Shown piece after piece: positions 9,491 to 16,939 of a stretch of 64,000 bases of DNA. Below the pieces are notes generated by a model, which saw only the letters and a program-made list of their open reading frames with translations, did no database searches and was not told the DNA's origin. Source of the DNA: Usnea hakonensis. Taxonomy: Eukaryota; Ascomycota; Lecanoromycetes; Lecanorales; Parmeliaceae. The translations under genes and the position numbers were made by a program. The stretch covers positions 1-64,000 of the forward strand of contig BLJB01000249.1 in assembly GCA_013423325.1 (NCBI GenBank), written 5' to 3'. Positions within the stretch are counted from its first letter, which is position 1; the number at the start of each line of letters is the position of its first letter.

Positions 9491-10560
9491 GGTATGGAGG
9501 ACCGGAAGAAGAAGAGGAGAGGAGCAGAGTGGTCGAGTAAACGGCGAGAGGGAGACTGCTAAGAGAGAGGCTGGTGAAGAGGAGACTGCTAAGAGAGAGA
9601 ATGGTGAAGAGGAGACTGCTAAGAGAGAGGCTGGTGAAGAGGAGACTGCTAAGAGAGAGAATAGTGGAGAGGAGACTGGAGAAAGAATGAGACTGGAATG
9701 AGAGAGAGACTGGTGAGGAGGAGACTGATGAGGAGGAAATTCGTGACGTAAGGAAATTAAGCTGTTGACTGAGGGAAAATTTGGGAAGCTACATCTCTGA
9801 GACATGAGTATGAGGCAGGAGCTGCCCATGCCAATAATTATCCTCCTCCTAGTATTGTGGGAGCCTCGTAGAAAAAAGAATAAGAAGCTGCATTGGATAA
9901 GTTTAAGGAGGGCAATAATGAAGTAATGATATTGTGCCTTGCCCATTTCCTGTTTGATCTGAGAAGACAGAGAAGTAGCAGGGAAAACCATGACTACGAC
10001 TGGATGAAGGCCATATTATGAGTATCCCTTGAAATTCTCAAAACCTGCGACCTATTTGAGTATGAAGAATGGGAGACTAAAGATCGATTAATCACCCACT
10101 TCAAAGGCCTATTGAATGCTATGGTTGGAACAAAAGCAATTAAATCGTTCTAAAGGTGTGATTTAACAGTAGACTACGAGCGCAATTCCGCAAAGTCGTG
10201 AATTTGGATATGGACGTCAGGAAGTATTGATCATGAAGAAAGCAGGAACTAGGCATGGAATAGAATCACGGCTTTCTAATCATTTGTGGAAATAGAGCTG
10301 TGGACGAAAGAAATAATAATAGGAATTGAATGTATGGCCCTACTAGCCTACTTGCCGAATTTGAAATAACAGGTACTTTTAGCATACCTTACGTACCTTA
10401 GGTATTCAAAAAAAAGCGGTTTCTTGGCATACACACTTGTGGCACCCACTACCTGAATTTGTATGTAGAGACCAACATCCATCAGTGCAATTACCTGTAA
10501 TCCATTAGATCATGGCAATCGGTCTTTTTTTGAAGCTATACAGAATCACCATACCCTGTA
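9491..10560. other. Presumed promoter side of the GIY-YIG gene and decayed DNA
   Basis: Holds the purine-rich minisatellite at 9545-9690 immediately upstream of the minus-strand start. At about 9985-10380 the plus strand gives helix-like but stop-broken peptide (for example ILKTCDLFEYEEWETKDRLI), perhaps a dead gene of unknown family. The remainder is AT-rich without features I can support. Confidence 0.4.
9545..9690. repeat. Polypurine 30-bp minisatellite
   Basis: About four copies of a 30-bp unit built from GAGACTGCTAAGAGAGAG and GGTGAAGAG, almost all purine on the plus strand. It starts some 55 bp upstream of the GIY-YIG start codon, so on that gene's strand it is a long CT tract, a common element of fungal promoters. 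It creates chance ORFs on both strands. Confidence 0.8.
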
Positions 10561-10577
10561 GCTCCCAGAACTCTTCC

Positions 10578-10867
10578 AATGCCTAGGCTGACAGTGCTCA
10601 GGCTGAGGCCAATGCACGCGCTGAGCGCCGTGCTGCTGCAGAGCGCCGTGCTACTGCAGCTGTTGCTGACGCTACTCGCCCTCCTTCGAGTGGTCACAGT
10701 AAGAAAGCGAATAAGGAGGTCACCTTCCAAGACGAGAACGCTGAAAAGAAGGCACAGGAAATGTCCTCCAGAAAGCTGGCCGAAAAGGCTGACATGCTGT
10801 TCATTCCACCAATAAACGCCACATACCCCACCACAAGGTACCTTGGTAGAGGCTTGAAACGTGGCTG
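10578..10867 (+). pseudogene. Alanine/arginine-rich coiled-coil-like fragment
   Basis: The plus-strand frame from about 10590 to the TGA at 10865-10867 gives a strongly charged, helix-forming peptide: two AERRA repeats (from a repeated GAGCGCCGTGCT unit), then KKANKEVTFQDENAEKK and SSRKLAEKADMLF. No start codon precedes it; a stop codon (TAG) lies just upstream at 10583-10585 and could be an intron acceptor (CCTAG). It is either the last exon of a gene whose 5' part I cannot find or a truncated relic. No family recognised. Confidence 0.3.
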
Positions 10868-10928
10868 ACATATGGGGGGTATTAATGTAGTAAAAGGGGG
10901 TGGTCAGTTGGGTAAAAACGGGCGTCAA

Positions 10929-11193
10929 GCCTAGATATGTCAGGAAGTGTTGGACAGATTGATGAACCAGACTCTAGTGATATTCGAGCTCAGTTTTGTT
11001 GGTAACGAGCACTTCAGTTTCAATGAAACACAGTCCTGGTATACACATTGTATTCATTATTTCACTTATTATAAGCCGCTCATAAAGCAACACGACATTT
11101 ATAGAGTAGATGTTTTTTCCAGATACATCATATTTTTGACTGCTTGGTATGAGCACTGGCTGGCAACAGCCGCTACGATTCCAAATGTAATAC
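10929..11193. other. Gene-free AT-rich stretch
   Basis: Only short frames without recognisable content. Confidence 0.4.
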
Positions 11194-11934
11194 TCATTTG
11201 TATAGCATTGAAGAATCGGAGTAGGAGTAGCATAGCAATAAGTAAAAACTACATTTGTACCATCCTATTATTCTAGCAAGGAAGTATGTACATGCTATGC
11301 CGCATCCATTATTTCGAATTACTCTCGGCATATTCTCCAGAGGAATAATCTCTGGTAGAAGAATAAGTGCAGCTGTCTGTTCTCCATGTTGATCTGCGGT
11401 CCTTCCAAACATAATCGCCTGACGTGGACAGCAGCAAGATATAAGTTCCTGTGACTTTACTCGGCTGGCCATCGCGGGCGGATTGGAACGCCCGTGGACC
11501 TTGGCCCTTGGCTCGAAGTCGCAAAGCAGGCGCAGTTGCTGGATGTAGCGGATGAAGGCGTCTGGGTAATCAGCGCGCCTATTGTTTCAAGGGTGGCGAG
11601 GAGATGGGACGTTTGGCTTGGCGTCTAGAGAGAGAGGAACTTTTATCAACCTTTCGGCGACCGCGTGCTCATAATACATCCTTGGAGCATCGCCGGATCT
11701 AAGACGTCCATATGTCTCTGATGCCTTGGACAACATCTGCAGACACGATGAATCAGTCGGAGGGCGGATGGGTGCGGTTGTGTAAGACTCATCTGCGATG
11801 TTGGGTAGTGGAATATTTAAATGGGTATGAATGTTATCTATGTACATATGTATATTGCCGGCGTCAGTGTATGACCATTGCTCTCGAGTGGACAGTGGTA
11901 GATGTAGACTCTTCCAAACCGCTAAGATGCTCAC
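11194..11934 (-). pseudogene. Unrecognised, possibly broken minus-strand gene
   Basis: Two neighbouring minus-strand frames read like protein. The upstream one (11934-11587) is helix-like (MLSKASETYGRL, YYEHAVAERLIK); the downstream one opens near 11575 (YPDAFIRYIQQLRLLCDF) and runs to 11194, ending hydrophobic. A stop at 11587-11589 separates them and I find no good intron to bridge it. Two palindromes of uncertain status (11475-11494 and 11608-11625) fall inside. No family recognised; could be a decayed gene from the same pool as its neighbours. Confidence 0.3.
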
Positions 11935-12392
11935 ATTTTTGTCCCCTCGTGATCGTTCTCTTCTTCGTCATTTGAACTGCTGTAGCCTGACTCAGCCCTT
12001 GCTCATTCCCTCACATTGCAGCCCAAGCACACGATATTCACCTCTTGTTCCGTTCCGCACCGCGACCGCACTTTTCACAATCAGTAAACCGTTTCGCTTT
12101 TCTCCTTTTGCAAAACCATCTTCCTTGCTCGGACCCTCTTTTTCTAGCTTCCGGACAGATTTTAAGCCGTTCTGCAAGACCTTGTCGAGCCAAATCTTGG
12201 AGTACTGAGACCCTGGACTTAGGCCAACGGATGTAGGTCGTGGCCAGCCGCAGAAGGTGATCCTGAAGCAACCACGATCACAATGTAGTTGCAGTCCCTT
12301 TTCAGGATCGTCCGATCCTGGACCAAGCCTGGAAGTAATTGAGCCACTTTTACCATCTTCGAGGCGTGAGCCACCAGAAATCGTCCCTATCA
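11935..12392. other. No supported gene
   Basis: A 133-codon minus-strand frame (12393-11992) and an overlapping one in another frame exist, both basic and without known motifs. Neither is convincing. Confidence 0.3.
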
Positions 12393-12578
12393 CTAATTCT
12401 GCTCCTCTACCTCATCCTCATCTTCCATCTCATCCTCGCCCTTCTTATCCTCTCTCGTCCCTTGTGTAGCCTCAATGCCACGGGCCTCCCCAGTGCCTGG
12501 ACTAGCCTGACCACCAACACTCTCGCCACCCAGATTCTTTTCGGCCTCCATGGCTACAGCTTTATTCAAGTCAGACAT
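12393..12578 (-). CDS. Small acidic hypothetical protein (doubtful)
   Basis: A 61-codon minus-strand frame starting MSDLNKAVAMEAEKN and ending in a Glu/Asp-rich tail. It has an ATG, even composition and a low-complexity acidic end like many small fungal proteins, but no family is recognised. The next frame upstream (12899-12582, opening around VEYRPYTIAQRQALGNRD) ends a few bases before it and might belong to the same broken gene. Confidence 0.25.
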   Translation of the reverse strand: MSDLNKAVAMEAEKNLGGESVGGQASPGTGEARGIEATQGTREDKKGEDEMEDEDEVEEQN

Positions 12579-12944
12579 GATTCAAACAGAAAGCAGTGAG
12601 TAAGAATATGATGATGAAGGATCGTAGAGGAATCCTTGGATGCGAAGACCCTCGAGTATACTTGGGTGCAAGCCTATGCCGTCGTAGTTGCTTCGTGGCT
12701 GCGTTATAGTCTCATGGTAGAAGCTAGCTTTAGGGTCGTGCTCTTCCTCGTCATCTAAACTGCTGTAGCGGCGTTTTTTAAAGGCTTGCTTTTCAAAGTG
12801 TCGTGGCGGTGCATTATCATAAATGCTTGCAATATCAATCTTAGTATCGCGATTTCCCAGTGCCTGCCGTTGCGCAATAGTATATGGCCGGTATTCCACG
12901 GCTACGCAGCCTGGCGGAGTTTTACCCTAACTCAGACCTATCCC

Positions 12945-13546
12945 AATCATACTCCTTAAGCCGTTCGACTAGCTCGGTATTATCGCCATGAACAGGAAGA
13001 GCGCGCTCGTGCAGATGGTAGACAAGCTGGGTAGTATCGAGGCTCTCGTAGTAGGAAGTATGATTTCTTCGTGGTTGACTTGTGTCAGGGCCCTCTTCTG
13101 GCTCTGAATAGGGCGATGGCTGTATGGTAGTAGGTGGCCGCTGCAGAGCCTTTCGAGCGGCTGACGTTCATTTTATTGTTGACCAGCTCGGTATCATCGC
13201 CATGAACGGAGAGATCGCGTTCGTGCAGATGTCAGACAAGCTGGGCAGTATCGAGACTCTCGTAGTAGGAGGTATAATTTTTTCGTGGTTGACTTGTGTC
13301 AGGGCCCTGTTCTGGCTCCGAATGGGGCGATGGCTGTATGGTGGCAGGTGGCTGCTGCAGAGCCTTTCGAGCGGCTAACATCATTTTATTGTTGTCCGCT
13401 TGGAATAGACGATTGATCAACTCCGCTTTCTTGCCTGCGGTCGGCATATTACCTATGGAAAGGAGCCCTCGAAGCATGCCGACTTTGAGCCCGCCATTGT
13501 CGTCGAATTTCTGCTTGTGGATGACCTTCGTCTTCGGGCAAGCCAT
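12945..13546 (-). pseudogene. SAP-motif gene with partial internal duplication
   Basis: The minus-strand frame 13546-13232 starts MACPKTKVIHKQKFDDNGG and contains a SAP-like helix-turn-helix, LKVGMLRGLLSIGNMPTAGK followed by KAELINRLF (residues about 20-48). SAP motifs bind AT-rich DNA. A second SAP-like unit follows but stops: copy B reads SLDTAQLV then TGA, whereas copy A reads SLDTTQLVYHLHERALPVHG, then ELVERLKEYD, and ends at a TAA near 12945. The two pairs of codons differ (TAC versus TGA), so copy B is truncated and copy A has lost its in-frame connection. It probably was a two-SAP protein broken by the 214-bp duplication. A separate frame at 13798-13556 (MASSTSGSATSF...) may be its 5' exon. 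Confidence 0.45.
12972..13399. repeat. Tandem 214-bp duplication, diverged
   Basis: Bases 12972-13185 and 13186-13399 are two direct copies roughly 10 percent different, offset 214 bp. Shared blocks include GTGGTTGACTTGTGTCAGGG and GCAGAGCCTTTCGAGCGGCT. The offset is not divisible by three, so the copies are out of frame with each other. Each encodes a SAP-motif half on the minus strand. Confidence 0.9.
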
Positions 13547-13555
13547 CAGGCTCGC

Positions 13556-13798
13556 TCAAAGCAGCGGATAAGAGTCCTCCCTATGCTTGTGGAAGTATGA
13601 GGGATCGTCAGAGAATCGGAAAACCCGATCCTTGACAACGCTGTCTACCAACCCGTTGTACTGCTTGTCGTAGTCCACATCTTCATGCGAGCATGTGGTA
13701 TTTTTGGCCGAGAAGTTCCCCCCTGGACAAGCGAACCATCTCGACCGCATGGAGCTCCCATCAAAACTGGTAGCGCTCCCCGAGGTACTTGAAGCCAT
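13556..13798 (-). CDS. Hypothetical 80-residue protein or 5' exon of the SAP gene
   Basis: Minus-strand frame starting at the ATG at 13798 and ending at 13556, ten bases upstream of the SAP-containing frame. It has a Ser-rich start, one C..C pair (WFACPGGNF, NTTCSHED) and a charged end. Not recognised. I could not find a convincing intron that joins it to the SAP frame. Confidence 0.25.
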   Translation of the reverse strand: MASSTSGSATSFDGSSMRSRWFACPGGNFSAKNTTCSHEDVDYDKQYNGLVDSVVKDRVFRFSDDPSYFHKHREDSYPLL

Positions 13799-14008
13799 TT
13801 TGGTTTTGGCCGGGTGTTGGATTTGGCGATAGTAGGGGGCCATTTTTTGGAGTCGAACTGAATGATGGGAAGTAGTAGTGGGATGCAATTTTCGAATACA
13901 CCCTGCCGCCACATTAGATAATCGCCTGCGCATTCGACGGTATGTCGATAAATAGGACATCGCTGTAGTCCTTCTAAAGGTTGATCGCCACAGCACCCAC
14001 CTTAACAC

Positions 14009-15059
14009 TGGTTAAAGAACGACTTAAGAGTACGGAAGAGATGTGATGACGGATTCGTATCGTAGGTGTGTTTGTTCCACGAGAAGTGCCAAAGATGACT
14101 TATACGGTGATAGCTGTAACGGCAACAGGCTTCATGTGCTCCTACCACAAAGATGTAGCATACAGCAAAGGAGATAGATTCTTTCATGCATCAACAATTG
14201 AAAAGACCCTCTGATGAAGTCGTATGAGGAAGGAAGCCGGGCAATGTATCTATAAGTAAGATCAAATTTCTTGCATGTTGCGATACGAAGACGTCGATAA
14301 AGGTAGGAACATGCGTCTTCTGCTCCTTTAAACACCGCAAGATTGGCGGAGATCGTAAGAAAGATACTCGAGTCATTGTGTATGAATGCTTACTGAGGAT
14401 AAGTAAGCGACCGTCCATGCAAAATTAGAAGCGGCTTACCTCCCAAAATACGCGATTTGCGGGCAATCGTACGGCAGGGGTAGGCGCGGGCGGCAACAGC
14501 AACATTATGTAAAGTATTAGTAAGGTAAAGTAAAGAAGAGTAAAGCACTTGCCTAAAGTACTTATGTTGCAGGTAAAAGTAAAGGTATATCTTTTGTTGG
14601 TTTTCATAGATTTCTGGCTACCTTAAGTAGAACAATTTTAGTATAGTATTTTTGGAAATATTGAAATAAGAAGTGGAATCTACTGCGCGATGCTTTTGTG
14701 GCCTTCATAGAGTCATAACTAGGTATTATTCTTCCTTTCTAGGCCGGTTCTTCTTCGTCGGTCTAAATTTCTTTTCTTCGTCGTGGTAACTCGATTCCTT
14801 CTATGCTGATAGTTCTGAATTACCAAATAGCTGAAGCCAAATCTTTCTGTATGAGGAGACCTCAGATCGGTCTAAAGCATAGGGTGATGACGCTCAAAGA
14901 CTTCACCAGGCCCCGGCCGTCGCTACAACGCCTCATGCTACCGAGCACGCTATCGCTGTTCGGGTGCCTTTGACAGAGCCTTCAGACATCTCATCACCAC
15001 CTGCTACAGAAGCACGTATCGTCGCTGTCCGAGTGCCTCTAGAAAACCTTTAAGGCTCG
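14009..15059. other. Gene-free stretch
   Basis: Short frames only. Bases about 14500-14590 are built of irregular GTAAAG/TAAAGT units. Toward 14900-15060 the plus strand becomes more gypsy-like but no motif can be assigned. Confidence 0.4.
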
Positions 15060-15545
15060 ATGCACACCGCGATGGACCCTAAGTGGAAAATCGACCGCCA
15101 AAAGCTCGTGAAGCCTTTCGCAACGCTCACATGCCTCTTGGATCTACTGAATCTCGCACAGTCGCCATCCGAGAGGCTTCAAAAGTCGATGCCTTCCCAA
15201 GTGATGATGCTAATGAAACTTTGCGCGATCGCCTCATTTACACTGTCGACAAAGCTGCTGGAGCAAGACGTCTACATATACTGCAAGCTGTTGTCAATGA
15301 TGTGCTAGGCAGTGCGCACAGTGCAGAAGGCCACCTGGGGATTGCTTGATGTTTCGAACGAGTAGCCCATTCTTGGCACATTCGTGGCTTGACAAGGCAT
15401 TTCAGGGAGTATTTGGAGCACTATTCTAAGGGCTTGGTGTACCAGACTCGCTTGCATGCACCCTATGGATCAACGCAGCCAATCCACAGTCCATCTATTC
15501 CAATTCACACCTTGACTATCGGCTTCATCCTCGCTCTGCCATGAG
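15060..15545 (+). pseudogene. Gypsy integrase zinc-binding region relic
   Basis: Plus-strand peptide around 15290-15545 matches the H2C2 zinc-binding region and start of the catalytic core of Ty3/gypsy integrases: the first His block (AEGHLGI), SWHIRGLTRHFREYL, the second pair region, then HAPYGS, QPIHSPSIP and FILALP. Three damages are visible: a TGA in place of Arg after HLGIA, and both zinc-binding cysteines replaced (by Tyr and Gly). CGA-to-TGA and TGT-to-TAT are transitions expected from repeat-induced mutation. A stop follows FILALP directly and the catalytic core is missing. Confidence 0.65.
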
Positions 15546-15584
15546 CTTCAGGAAGATTCGACAGTACTATGTCGGTTACATGTA

Positions 15585-15760
15585 ATTCGGCAAGCGCATC
15601 ATGCAGAAGCAAGGCGACAAGTATCTGGTACGGTGGAAGAGCTGGGGCCCACAGCATGATCAATGGCGCACTAAAGGACAGCTCAGCAATGCCATCGACC
15701 TTGTCAACGACTATGAAAACAGGGTACGAGTTGCCCAGATAGAGAGAATATAGCAATTCG
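15585..15760 (+). pseudogene. Gypsy chromodomain relic
   Basis: Plus-strand peptide with GDKYLVRWKSWGPQHDQW, then a spacer and NAIDLVNDYE: the chromodomain found at the C-terminus of fungal chromoviral integrases, where it targets insertion to chromatin. Only some 40 bp separate it from the stop after the integrase zinc region, so the whole catalytic core has been deleted. No frame joins them now. Confidence 0.6.
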
Positions 15761-16939
15761 AGTTATGAAGAAGATGAAGGGCCTTGTTGATCTGGTAAGC
15801 AAGCTGAGGCCCACACGACGCTTACGGGAGCGGTCACGGCAAGCCTGCATCTAACTATTCCTAGTAAATGTGACGCATGAATCTCGCTCGGCCGGTCGCC
15901 AAGCCACAGAGTTGCGCTACGATTTTCCTCTCAGTCTGAGCACAGTCACATTCCGCTACCCTGTTGTCATAACAGCTACCGCAATATGCCACGTTGTCAA
16001 CCCTAACATGTTGCGCTACCCTTCTGTTATAGCACCTACTTACAATTCGCTACAACATTCGCCCAACTGTTGAAGGCTCCCACAGCCTTACATGCCTCGA
16101 AAGCCCAATTGGCGATCCCGACAGGACTAAATGGAGGGATCGAAGAGACCCTGATAGGCCTCATGGATGAAGGCTTCCGTAGCCCGTCTCATAAATGCCT
16201 ACGGGGCGTTAGGAATTCTCTGTTTGTGTCATGTTGCTTGGCACTTGCCTCGGCGTGCTTGCGTGAAGCCTTCGGAAAGTGACTCGCGCAGAGGTGCATG
16301 AGGAGAGAGTTCTTAGTGTTGTCAATTGACTCTTTCGCACACTCGTGAATTCGCTCATGTTCTCCAGCGGAAGCATTACTGATGTCAGAACTAGTCCAGC
16401 TACCATAACTCGCAATCATGCTCGGATCCTCGGCTACTGAGGCGACCAATCCAGCTACCAGAGCTGCCTGTCACTGTTGTGGATGTGAAGAGAAGGACAA
16501 AAATTTCCATCAGACCTGGGAAAAGCTTTCACTTTCACAAAGCATATCGTGGATCATCAAGCGACTTCCGGTCTGAAAGATCGAATACAATGCCAACAGC
16601 TTTTCCGCTACTCTAACATTTCATCTTGTCGAAGCCTTCCTCAGTAGCCCAGCAAGCCGGTACAACGCCTGTGTCACTGGCTGGATTCAACTGCTACCGA
16701 CTCAGCACCCAAATACACCGACATGGCGAAGTCTACGCCTACTTCAGGCATCATGAAAACTGGTTGGGTGAGGATGAGGCTTTCGGCGGGGTAGCTAAAC
16801 TTCCTTGTATGTGTGCATCTGTCGCGTCTGCTACCAGCCTCTGAATGATGCAAAGCTAAACGGACTATGTTCTGTCAATGATAGCAGTGAGGCTTGAGAA
16901 AACGTCGAATTATATGAAAAGGCTATAGACAATATAGAA
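15761..16939. other. Retroelement 3' flank, no gene
   Basis: Bases 15880-16070 repeat the word (G/C)CGCTACC(C/T) with short GTTGTCATAACA-type palindromes, perhaps old LTR sequence. Frames at 16070-16282 (+), 16449-16189 (-) and 16626-16844 (+) show no family resemblance. Confidence 0.35.

Noticed and set aside
9372..9991. ORFs with GEEETAKRE or SSPASLLAV repeats
   Set aside because: Created by the polypurine minisatellite; no conserved flanking sequence, and the region fits the promoter side of the minus-strand gene.
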